Source: ZLKRG46 sp032117915 (GTDB lineage: Bacteria; Bacteroidota; Ignavibacteria; Kapaibacteriales; Kapaibacteriaceae). Taken from it: a stretch of 11,393 nucleotides of DNA. The DNA lies in contig JAULYI010000072.1 of assembly GCA_032117915.1 (NCBI GenBank), forward strand, positions 1 to 11,393. Direction: 5' to 3'. Under the pieces are notes generated by a model, which saw only the letters and a list, made by a program, of their open reading frames with translations, made no database searches and had not been told where the DNA came from. Below are positions 1 to 6,966 of this stretch, piece by piece; position 1 is the stretch's first letter, and each line of letters begins with the position of its first letter. Made by a program: the position numbers and the translations under genes.

Positions 1-316
1 TCACGCTCTGCGTGGTCTTACCGCCCGTTACTGCAACCTGGGATGTTCCGGATCCCTGACCACCTTTTTCTGCCTTGACCAGATAGGTGCCGGCTGGCAC
101 ATCGACCATGGTGAACGTGCCCTGCGCATCGGTGAGCACGCTCGACGTTGGCGGTGTGGTAGACACCACGGCAGACGGCACGGGTGCTGCGTCCGCCTCG
201 GCTACTACCCTTCCAGTGACACGCCCCGTCTGCGGCGTTGGTGCCGTCTCATCGGCACAACCTGTCATAGCCACTGCCATGATGGCCAATAGAACGATCT
301 TCATCACAGCAAGCAT
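1..316 (-). CDS. Lipoprotein with carboxypeptidase-regulatory-like beta-sandwich domain (partial, C-terminus cut by window edge)
   Basis: The frame is open from an ATG at 316 to the left window edge (105 codons seen, no stop). The N-terminus MLAVMKIVLLAIMAVAMTGC is a short hydrophobic signal ending in a lipobox (M-T-G-C), so Cys20 is the likely lipidated residue and the protein is probably envelope-anchored. A low-complexity linker rich in T, P and A follows. From about residue 31 the pattern G-R-V-T-G-R-V-V, then T-D-A-Q-G-T-F-T and V-P-A-G-T-Y, is typical of CarboxypepD_reg-like or SpaA/Cna-B-like beta-sandwiches. The start at 316 is preferred over the ATG at 304 because a CGGAG Shine-Dalgarno lies 6 bases upstream of it. 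The gene is divergent from katG. Function is unknown: the domain is a structural module, and the missing C-terminus could hold the functional part. Confidence 0.8.
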   Translation of the reverse strand, partial: MLAVMKIVLLAIMAVAMTGCADETAPTPQTGRVTGRVVAEADAAPVPSAVVSTTPPTSSVLTDAQGTFTMVDVPAGTYLVKAEKGGQGSGTSQVAVTGGKTTQSV

Positions 317-322
317 CTGACG

Positions 323-327
323 CTCCG
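323..327 (-). promoter_or_regulatory. Ribosome binding site of the lipoprotein gene
   Basis: On the minus strand the bases read CGGAG, 6 bases before the ATG at 316. This decides for that start over the in-frame ATG at 304. Confidence 0.6.
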
Positions 328-343
328 CGGGAAATCACTTGCA

Positions 344-352
344 GCGAAAATA
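344..352 (-). promoter_or_regulatory. Possible -10/-7 promoter element for the lipoprotein gene
   Basis: The minus strand reads TATTTTCGC, 27 bases before the start codon. It matches the known Bacteroidota -7 consensus TAnnTTTG with one mismatch. A weak TTAG lies 17 bases upstream where the consensus -33 element would be TTTG. Very similar words lie upstream of katG and the TonB-dependent receptor gene. This is a candidate only. Confidence 0.25.
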
Positions 353-468
353 CGACGCAGCACCCCGTCCTAAGACCGGAAACCCAATTGCCGACGGTTG
401 TGTTTACGGCGCACGAAGGCGGGATCGAATACCGTGCTTTCGTCACAAACGCGGTTGCGTCTGCTTGG

Positions 469-477
469 TATATTCGC
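469..477 (+). promoter_or_regulatory. Possible -10/-7 promoter element for katG
   Basis: TATATTCGC lies 55 bases before the katG ATG and fits the Bacteroidota -7 consensus TAnnTTTG with one mismatch. No convincing TTTG element is seen at the usual distance upstream, so support is weak. Confidence 0.22.
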
Positions 478-532
478 AGGCATTTGCACCACTGGAACTC
501 GACCATTCTTTCACTTTACCACACACACCATC

Positions 533-2746
533 ATGGCACATGATCACCAGAACGGATCGGATGGCAGCGTCACCTGTCCATTCACCGGTAAGACCTACAC
601 CAAGGCCGCGGGCGGCGGCACCAGCAACCGTGATTGGTGGCCCAATCAGCTCAAGCTGAACATTCTGCGCCAGCATTCCACGCTGTCGAATCCCATGGAC
701 CCCGACTTCGACTATGCGGCAGCATTCAACTCGCTTGATCTGGCTGCTGTCAAGCACGATATCGAGCAGGTGCTGACAACATCGCAAGACTGGTGGCCTG
801 CCGATTATGGTCATTACGGACCCTTCATGATCCGCATGACGTGGCACAGTGCTGGTACGTATCGCATCTCTGACGGACGCGGCGGCGGCGGCACCGGTTC
901 GCAGCGCTTTGCACCTCTCAACTCGTGGCCCGACAACACCAACCTCGACAAGGCACGTCTGCTCCTGTGGCCCATCAAGCAGAAGTACGGCAACAAGCTG
1001 TCATGGGCCGACCTCATGATCCTGGCCGGCAACGTGGCCATGGAATCCATGGGCTTCAAGACGTTTGGTTTTGGAGGGGGCCGTGCCGATACCTGGGAAC
1101 CGCTCGAGGATATCTACTGGGGTAATGAAACGGAATGGCTTGGCGATAAGCGATACTCTGGCGACCGCGACCTGGAGAATCCTCTGGCCGCCGTGCAGAT
1201 GGGTCTGATCTACGTCAACCCCGAAGGTCCTAACGGCAACCCCGACCCCATCGCAGCCGCCCGCGACATCCGCGAGACGTTTGGTCGCATGGCTATGAAC
1301 GACGAAGAGACCGTTGCCCTGATCGCCGGTGGTCACACCTTTGGCAAGAGCCACGGAGCCGCCGACCCCAACAAGTATGTCGGACGTGAGCCCGCTGCTG
1401 CCGGCATCGAACAGCAAAGCATGGGCTGGGCAAACTCGTACGGCACGGGCTCGGGCGAAGACACCATCACGAGCGGCCTGGAAGGCGCATGGACGACGAC
1501 GCCTACGGCGTGGAGCAACAACTACTTCGAGAATCTGTTCGGCTACGAGTGGGAACTCACGAAGAGTCCCGCAGGCGCCCACCAGTGGAAGCCCAAGGCA
1601 GAAGCCGGTGCCGGCACCGTGCCCGATGCACACAACCCCGCCAAGCGTCACGCACCGATGATGCTTACAACGGACCTCGCCCTGCGCTTTGATCCCGCTT
1701 ACGAGAAGATCTCGCGTCGGTTCTACGAAAGTCCCGACCAGTTCGCCGATGCGTTCGCACGCGCCTGGTTCAAGCTTACGCATCGCGACATGGGTCCGCG
1801 CGCCCGCTACCTGGGTCCGGAAGTCCCGGCCGAAGACCTGATCTGGCAGGATCCGATCCCGGCAGTGGATCATACGCTTGTAAGCGACGCTGACATCGCA
1901 GCGCTCAAGAGCTCGATCCTTGGCACCGGCCTTTCGGTGTCTGAACTTGTTGCAACCGCATGGGCCTCAGCATCGACCTTCCGCGGCTCCGACAAGCGCG
2001 GCGGCGCCAACGGCGCCCGTGTGCGCCTTGCCCCCCAACGCTTTTGGGCAGTGAACAACCCTGCACAGCTGTCGAAGGTACTTGATGCATTGGAAGGTGT
2101 CCGCAATGCCTTTAACGCATCGAAGTCGGACGGAACGCAGGTATCGCTTGCCGACCTTATCGTGCTTGCTGGCTGCGCAGCTATCGAGAAGGCCGCTGCC
2201 GATGCCGGACATGCTGTTTCGGTGCCCTTCACGCCGGGCCGCATGGACGCTTCGCAGGAGCATACGGATGTTGAGTCGTTCGCCGTGCTCGAGCCTATGG
2301 CCGACGGATTCCGCAACTATAAGAAGGCCGGCTATGCCGTCTCTGCGGAAGAACTGCTGGTTGACAAGGCACAGCTGCTGACGCTTACAGCCCCCGAAAT
2401 GACGGCACTGGTTGGCGGAATGCGTGTACTCGACACCAACTTCGACTCCTCGAAGCATGGCGTGTTTACGAACGCACCGGGCAAGCTCACGAATGACTTC
2501 TTTGTGAACCTGCTGGACTTCGGCACAACGTGGAGCGCCACATCAGATGCTCAGGACGTGTTCGAAGGACGCGACCGCGTCACGGGCAACGTGAAGTGGA
2601 CAGGTACTCGCGTCGATCTGATCTTTGGTTCGAACTCCGAACTGCGCGCCCTTGCCGAAGTCTATGCATTCGCCGACGGTGGAGCGAAGTTGGTACACGA
2701 CTTCGTCGCCGCATGGACCAAGGTGATGCACCTGGACCGGTTCTGA
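533..2746 (+). CDS. katG: Catalase-peroxidase KatG
   Basis: A bifunctional heme enzyme of 737 residues, the usual length for the family. It converts hydrogen peroxide to water and oxygen and also has peroxidase activity, normally as a cytoplasmic homodimer. The N-terminal heme domain has the distal triad R101-W104-H105 in RMTWHSAGTY, the proximal heme ligand H268 in AGGHTFGKSHG, W320 and D381 around it, S314 (equivalent to Mycobacterium tuberculosis S315), and mobile R418. The residues of the Met-Tyr-Trp crosslink that gives catalase activity are present: W104, Y227 (in LIYVNPEGP) and M253. The heme-free C-terminal duplicate domain runs from about 440 to 737. I start at 533 because MAHDHQNG followed by the CPF motif is the normal KatG N-terminus. 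The frame is open back to an ATG at 398, but that 45-residue extension is unlike the family. There is no Shine-Dalgarno sequence. No regulator gene is adjacent. Confidence 0.97.
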   Translation: MAHDHQNGSDGSVTCPFTGKTYTKAAGGGTSNRDWWPNQLKLNILRQHSTLSNPMDPDFDYAAAFNSLDLAAVKHDIEQVLTTSQDWWPADYGHYGPFMIRMTWHSAGTYRISDGRGGGGTGSQRFAPLNSWPDNTNLDKARLLLWPIKQKYGNKLSWADLMILAGNVAMESMGFKTFGFGGGRADTWEPLEDIYWGNETEWLGDKRYSGDRDLENPLAAVQMGLIYVNPEGPNGNPDPIAAARDIRETFGRMAMNDEETVALIAGGHTFGKSHGAADPNKYVGREPAAAGIEQQSMGWANSYGTGSGEDTITSGLEGAWTTTPTAWSNNYFENLFGYEWELTKSPAGAHQWKPKAEAGAGTVPDAHNPAKRHAPMMLTTDLALRFDPAYEKISRRFYESPDQFADAFARAWFKLTHRDMGPRARYLGPEVPAEDLIWQDPIPAVDHTLVSDADIAALKSSILGTGLSVSELVATAWASASTFRGSDKRGGANGARVRLAPQRFWAVNNPAQLSKVLDALEGVRNAFNASKSDGTQVSLADLIVLAGCAAIEKAAADAGHAVSVPFTPGRMDASQEHTDVESFAVLEPMADGFRNYKKAGYAVSAEELLVDKAQLLTLTAPEMTALVGGMRVLDTNFDSSKHGVFTNAPGKLTNDFFVNLLDFGTTWSATSDAQDVFEGRDRVTGNVKWTGTRVDLIFGSNSELRALAEVYAFADGGAKLVHDFVAAWTKVMHLDRF

Positions 2747-2795
2747 TTGTATGGGCGACCCGACGTGGTCGACCCACCATGTACGCCAAATGACA

Positions 2796-2829
2796 AACGG
2801 CCGTCCGATCATTCGATCGGGCGGCCGTT
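2796..2829. terminator. Bidirectional terminator between katG and the TonB-dependent receptor gene
   Basis: A 15-bp inverted repeat (arms 2796-2810 and 2815-2829, one T.G wobble) encloses the 4-base loop ATTC. It lies 49 bases after the katG stop and 21 bases after the receptor stop, in the 104-bp convergent gap. The T-richer tail (TTTGTCATTT) is on the minus strand, so it fits best as terminator of the receptor gene, but the stem could serve both. Confidence 0.8.
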
Positions 2830-2850
2830 GTTGGTATTAACGGTGTTGGA

Positions 2851-5800
2851 TCAGAATGTATAGCGCACGCCAACTTGGATCTGGTAACGTGAGAGCAGAT
2901 CGTCGTAGCCAAACGGATTCTTCTTGTCCGTGTAGCTGAAGATGGGCACGCCCGCAGGGATCGAGGCATCCTTGATCATTGATGGCGTTGTAAGACCTTC
3001 GAATCGCAGCACTACGTCGCGATTGTTGTTCACGCTCTGTACGCGACCCCATTCGGGGTTGATCAGGTTTAGCGCATTGATCACGTCAACCGTGATCTCA
3101 AGGCGCTGTCCCTTGGCCAATGGATTAGCGATCTCCTGTGCAAGACGCAGGTCGAGCTGGTGCACAAAGGGCTCGCGTGCGCCGAATCGCTCGGCGATCT
3201 GGCCGCGCACAGTCGAAAGATACTCGTCGCGTGAGATGTAGGATTCCAGCTGTTGACGCGACGATGCGCTTGCAACAACAAGAGAGTCACGACGGTTAGC
3301 ACCAGAGCCAACGCTCACGACACGACCCAAGAGGATCTCGTTCGCATCGTTGGCATCCTTCGGCACATACATCAGGTCGTTCTCTGTCTGGCCGTCGGCA
3401 TTCAGGTCGCCGTCATACACATAGGAGAACGGCCGACCCGAACGCAGTTCGTAAAACGCACTGACGGTTGTTGCAAATCCATCGCCATACTCGAAACGCT
3501 TGCTAAGCGATGCAACAAAGCGGTGCGGGATGTCGAACAACGAGGCCGATAACGTTGCATCGTTGGGGTTGTCCTGTATGTGGTTGAAACGCCACTGGGA
3601 AACGGCTTGCGAGGACAAACCCGAATTCAGGTCGAATGAACGACCGTAGGTGTAGAAGACGCTTGCAAACCAGCCAGAGGTGAACTGCTTGCGCAACTGC
3701 GCCGACACACTATAGCTATAGCCCTGGTCGGTATTGCCAAGCTCGATGATGTTGGTGAACGGACCGCGCGCAAAGCTACCAACGTTCGTACGCGGTGTGG
3801 TATTCCGACCAGAGTACGTGCCATAGACACCGCGTCCACCAGGCAGCGTTGTGCCAAATGCTGTTGTGTCCGAGCGAGCGCCAAGATTGAGGTCTGTATA
3901 GTAGATCTCGTTGATATTCTTGGAGTAAATGGCTTCGATCGTACCAAAGTATCCGTCGAACAACTCACGATCGGCAGCAAGATTCAGTCGCAGGCTTTGC
4001 GGCATCTTGAAGTTGGCCGTCGTTACATTCAGCTCCGTGGTGCTACCAACGCGTGTGTAGAAGACCGGGTCCTTGGGGTCGAGATTGGGATCAAACCGCA
4101 GCGTGTCGGTTGCCGACGAACGCACGTCGAGACGAGCGATCTCGACACCGGTGTTCGAGAACTGGTTCGAGATCCATACGAATGGAATTCGACCGGTGAA
4201 GATACCGGCGCCACCGCGGATTTGCAGTGGCTTGTCGCCGCCGGAGTTCCAGTTGAAACCAACGCGAGGCGACCACAGCAGGGCCGTCGATGGCAACTCA
4301 TTCGTCTTCAAACCAAGCGATTGCGCTGGGTCTGCATTTAGACTGATCGTGTCGGCCGTGGGGTTGTACGATGCCTCGGTCATGAACATGGGCATGTCGG
4401 CACGCAGACCAATGGTGATGCGAAGGTTGTCTGACACCTCCCACTCATCCTGCGCATACAAACCAATCTGTGCTGTAGAGAATGACGCCTTCCAGTCATC
4501 CGGATAGCCCGGACGAGCAAACGAGTACTGCAGGCGGGCTGCGATGCCATTTCGCAGGTCGTTGAGTGAATTGAAGCTCCACGTTCCAGCATTATCGCGA
4601 ATGAACAAGTTCGAGAACGCGAAGAACTCATTCTGCGTACCGAACGTGAGCGTGTGATCGCCCATGTGCATCGTGAAGTTGTCGGTGATCTCCAGTACGT
4701 CGGTAGACAGCTGATTGCGCAGCGAGAAGTTCTCGGCACCGGCACTAATGTTGATGCCCGTGATACGCGAATCGGAGACGGTAACCGTTGGGAAGCGATC
4801 TCCGACAATATCACGTGCATCGCGCACGGTGGTATAGCCAACGATCAGTTCATTGTGCTTGTCGTTGTCGACAACCGAGTTCAGCTGCAATACCGTACTG
4901 TTGGTTACGCTGTTGAACGTATACATGCGATTGCCCAGCAGCACATTGGTGCGCGACGGATTATAGATGTCGTCTGATGCGCTCACAAGATTATGACGAA
5001 GCGTCAGCCGGTGGTTCTCGTTCAAGTTCCAGTCCAAGCGTGCGAAGATCTTGTTGCTGGGACGCGTTACCTCTTGATTATTCAGCGCGCCAGCGTTGTA
5101 GCCATAGGCCGAACTCAGGATCTGCGCAACAGAGTCGGCGATCGATTCGATCAGCGACCCATTGGCGTTTTGCGAGAATGCAAGTTGCGGCTTGGGCTGT
5201 GTACGGTTTGTTGTTTCGACATTGACAAACATGAACAGTTTGTCTTGAATCAACGGACCGCCAACACGCACGCCTGTTTGATACTCCGAAAACTCGGAAA
5301 ACGGTGTCTTGACAGTCGAGTCGCGAAACTCGCCAACGGGAAGACTCGTACCGTCGGCGGCTTTGCTCAGAGCTAGTGTCGAGTTCAGATCACCGATCAT
5401 TCCTTGGTTGCGGAAGAAGCCATATGCCGATCCCGTCCATGTATTCGTACCACTGCGCGTAACGGCATTGATGCCACCGCCCGAGAAACGTCCTTGACGT
5501 ACGTCGTATGGCGAAACAAGAACTTGGAACTCCTCCACAGCGTCAAGCGAGATAGGCGTTGTGTTTGCTTGTCCACCGGGTGCTCCATTCGAGCCTAAAC
5601 CAAATAGGTCGTTCAGCTGCGTACCGTCGATCTGGATGTTGTTATATCGGTTGTTACGTCCACCGATTGCCGTTCCACCGCCGGCAGAAGCAGTCTGCGG
5701 CGAAAAGCGCAGAAAGTCCTGAAAGTTCCGCGAGATCGTTGGGAACGACGTGATCTGCTGCTCGGATACGGTTTCGGAAGCACCTGTACGTCCGGCATTA

Positions 5801-6195
5801 ATAGGATTCGATGAAGCTGCGGTAACCACTACTGGCTTGCTTTCTACTGCCGAGGCTTCCAGGGTTACATCAACGCGACGTGTTTCGCCCAGGGTTAGCG
5901 ATGGAAAGGTAACCTCGGCCGTCTTCATTCCCACCATCGTCGTCGTAAGCGTGTACGGTCCGCCGATACGTGCACCCGAGATGTTGAAACGCCCGTCCTT
6001 ACGGCTAATCGCGCCATAGATCGTTCCAGACGGTATGTGCCGAAGCTTTAGCGTCGCCCCTTGCAACACGCTGCCTTTGTTGTCGCGAACGACGCCGGTA
6101 ACGGAAGCCGTTGTGGCTGTTTGGGCTATTGCTATTGGATGCAGTGTTACAAACACACTCCATAGTATCAACCAAGCGGTCATCAATTGTTGCAT
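2851..6195 (-). CDS. Oar-like TonB-dependent outer-membrane receptor with carboxypeptidase-regulatory-like N-terminal domain
   Basis: A complete protein of 1114 residues. Residues 1-24 are a signal peptide ending in A-I-A before Q25, lacking the usual early Lys/Arg. Residues about 28-115 form a carboxypeptidase-regulatory-like beta-sandwich (S-V-T-G-V-V-R-D, then K-D-G-R-F). The plug is about 119-252, with a PVVVTA strand, NNIQIDGTQLND, and the V-E-E-F-Q-V and G-G-G-I-N-A-V-T-R-S-G-T-N segments typical of Oar-like receptors. The rest is a large beta-barrel ending in Y-Q-I-Q-V-G-V-R-Y-T-F, with the terminal Phe used by outer-membrane barrels for assembly. Such proteins import large ligands using TonB-ExbB-ExbD energy; the substrate cannot be read from sequence. 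No SusD-like partner is adjacent, so this is not a standard SusCD pair, and no clear TonB box is seen. The start has GAGAGG 7 bases upstream. An acidic D-L-N-A-D-G loop lies at residues 930-940. Confidence 0.93.
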   Translation of the reverse strand: MQQLMTAWLILWSVFVTLHPIAIAQTATTASVTGVVRDNKGSVLQGATLKLRHIPSGTIYGAISRKDGRFNISGARIGGPYTLTTTMVGMKTAEVTFPSLTLGETRRVDVTLEASAVESKPVVVTAASSNPINAGRTGASETVSEQQITSFPTISRNFQDFLRFSPQTASAGGGTAIGGRNNRYNNIQIDGTQLNDLFGLGSNGAPGGQANTTPISLDAVEEFQVLVSPYDVRQGRFSGGGINAVTRSGTNTWTGSAYGFFRNQGMIGDLNSTLALSKAADGTSLPVGEFRDSTVKTPFSEFSEYQTGVRVGGPLIQDKLFMFVNVETTNRTQPKPQLAFSQNANGSLIESIADSVAQILSSAYGYNAGALNNQEVTRPSNKIFARLDWNLNENHRLTLRHNLVSASDDIYNPSRTNVLLGNRMYTFNSVTNSTVLQLNSVVDNDKHNELIVGYTTVRDARDIVGDRFPTVTVSDSRITGINISAGAENFSLRNQLSTDVLEITDNFTMHMGDHTLTFGTQNEFFAFSNLFIRDNAGTWSFNSLNDLRNGIAARLQYSFARPGYPDDWKASFSTAQIGLYAQDEWEVSDNLRITIGLRADMPMFMTEASYNPTADTISLNADPAQSLGLKTNELPSTALLWSPRVGFNWNSGGDKPLQIRGGAGIFTGRIPFVWISNQFSNTGVEIARLDVRSSATDTLRFDPNLDPKDPVFYTRVGSTTELNVTTANFKMPQSLRLNLAADRELFDGYFGTIEAIYSKNINEIYYTDLNLGARSDTTAFGTTLPGGRGVYGTYSGRNTTPRTNVGSFARGPFTNIIELGNTDQGYSYSVSAQLRKQFTSGWFASVFYTYGRSFDLNSGLSSQAVSQWRFNHIQDNPNDATLSASLFDIPHRFVASLSKRFEYGDGFATTVSAFYELRSGRPFSYVYDGDLNADGQTENDLMYVPKDANDANEILLGRVVSVGSGANRRDSLVVASASSRQQLESYISRDEYLSTVRGQIAERFGAREPFVHQLDLRLAQEIANPLAKGQRLEITVDVINALNLINPEWGRVQSVNNNRDVVLRFEGLTTPSMIKDASIPAGVPIFSYTDKKNPFGYDDLLSRYQIQVGVRYTF

Positions 6196-6202
6196 GAAGG
6201 GG

Positions 6203-6208
6203 CCTCTC
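6203..6208 (-). promoter_or_regulatory. Ribosome binding site of the TonB-dependent receptor gene
   Basis: The minus strand reads GAGAGG 7 bases before the ATG at 6195. This supports that start rather than the internal Met5. Confidence 0.6.
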
Positions 6209-6232
6209 GACTGGTGATGAAAGAAACAGTGG

Positions 6233-6241
6233 GCGAAAATC
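6233..6241 (-). promoter_or_regulatory. Possible -10/-7 promoter element for the TonB-dependent receptor gene
   Basis: The minus strand reads GATTTTCGC, 37 bases before the start codon, one base different from the word upstream of the lipoprotein gene (TATTTTCGC). It departs from the Bacteroidota TAnnTTTG consensus at two positions and no -33 element is clear. Low confidence. Confidence 0.18.
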
Positions 6242-6267
6242 TTGAACGGAATCGAGATATGGTATTA

Positions 6268-6276
6268 GATTTTAGC
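6268..6276 (+). promoter_or_regulatory. Possible promoter element for the GNAT gene
   Basis: GATTTTAGC lies 23 bases before the ATG at 6300, inside the only AT-rich patch of the 104-bp divergent gap (6196-6299). It resembles the words upstream of the other three starts in the window but is the poorest match. Low confidence. Confidence 0.15.
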
Positions 6277-6299
6277 AACACCGAGAGAATGTTACGCAC

Positions 6300-6866
6300 A
6301 TGGACCCTCAACACTCGATGATTGATTTTCACCCCGACTACACACTTGCTTCGATTTCCGAGTCAGCATTCCAGCAGCTGATCAAGGAGCGTTCAGGCCT
6401 GTATTTCAGCGCCAGCTCTGCTTTGGATGTCGAGGCCGGTCTTTCAGATTCGGAACGTGCATGCATTGCTGACAGACGCGAGCAGTTTACAGACCTTACC
6501 TCCACATACTGGGCTATCGAACACAGTGTAGACGTCGTTGGGTGGATGCATTTGCAGCAAACCGACCCAGACACGCTCACGATGCGGAATACCGCTATCG
6601 ACCCTGCACATCGTGGCCGTGGCATCTACACGGCGTTACTGGACGTGGTGATCAACCATGCGCGCGCCAATGGCTATCAGCGCATCACGTCAACACATCA
6701 CGCTTCGAATAATGCCATCATCATTCCAAAGCTCAAGGCCGGGTTTATCATCACCGGCTTGCAAATCAACGAGAAGTATGGGGCAATGGTCGCACTGACG
6801 TACTACATGTACGAAGGCCGGTTGCGATGCGCGCAAGAGCGCATCGGCCATGTGCCGGCACGCTGA
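6300..6866 (+). CDS. GNAT-family N-acetyltransferase
   Basis: A complete protein of 188 residues, normal for a single-domain GCN5-related acetyltransferase, expected to move an acetyl group from acetyl-CoA to an amine. No signal peptide is visible, so it is probably cytoplasmic. The fold core is at about residues 70-170. Strand W-A-I-E-H-S-V-D-V-V-G-W-M is followed by motif A at 95-114, with the acetyl-CoA pyrophosphate loop R-G-R-G-I-Y at 105-110. Motif B follows with S-N-N-A (136-139) and K-A-G-F (146-149), and a final Y-G-A-M-V-A-L-T-Y-Y-M strand. The last position of the Q/R-x-x-G-x-G/A loop is Tyr (Y110) rather than Gly or Ala, a variant that may still bind CoA. The ATG at 6300 has a distant GAGAG 12 bases upstream; the in-frame ATG at 6318 is an alternative. 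It is divergent from the receptor gene. Its substrate is unknown. Confidence 0.85.
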   Translation: MDPQHSMIDFHPDYTLASISESAFQQLIKERSGLYFSASSALDVEAGLSDSERACIADRREQFTDLTSTYWAIEHSVDVVGWMHLQQTDPDTLTMRNTAIDPAHRGRGIYTALLDVVINHARANGYQRITSTHHASNNAIIIPKLKAGFIITGLQINEKYGAMVALTYYMYEGRLRCAQERIGHVPAR

Positions 6867-6896
6867 GGTTGCCACCGGACAGACCCGAAACAACAA

Positions 6897-6918
6897 CGGG
6901 CGTGCTTTCGCACGCCCG
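6897..6918. terminator. Bidirectional terminator between the GNAT gene and the giant T9SS protein gene
   Basis: A perfect 9-bp GC-rich stem (arms 6897-6905 and 6910-6918) encloses the loop TTTC. It lies in the 100-bp gap between convergent stops. The minus-strand tail is T-rich (TTGTTGTTTC), so it best serves the giant gene on the right, while also able to end GNAT transcription. Confidence 0.8.
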
Positions 6919-6966
6919 CTGTGTTGAAGATCAACGTTGATCTGCCTGCGGATCGCAGGGTAGCCG

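Larger units (their letters stand above)
317..532. other. Divergent intergenic region between the lipoprotein gene and katG
   Basis: These 216 bases must hold both promoters. I looked for PerR-like (TTATAAT-type) and other clear palindromic operator boxes that would suggest peroxide control of katG and saw none. Short reading frames through this stretch show no recognisable protein features. The last 30 bases before katG are rich in A, C and T and contain no Shine-Dalgarno sequence. Confidence 0.6.

Noticed and set aside
398..532. N-terminal extension of KatG from the ATG at 398
   Set aside because: The 45 extra residues are not a signal peptide and do not resemble the KatG N-terminus, which begins naturally at 533 with a 737-residue product of normal family length.
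317..532. Search for an OxyR- or PerR-type operator upstream of katG
   Set aside because: No convincing palindrome matching those boxes was visible, so no peroxide-responsive regulation is claimed.
1001..1873. A 290-codon open frame on the minus strand inside katG
   Set aside because: It is antisense to strongly conserved KatG coding sequence and shows no protein motif; it is a by-product of GC-rich codon use.
2851..6195. Possible SusC-type nutrient uptake (PUL) receptor
   Set aside because: There is no SusD-like lipoprotein or glycoside hydrolase gene beside it, and the plug sequence is closer to Oar-like receptors; the small lipoprotein at 1-316 is separated by katG and has no SusD features in the visible part.
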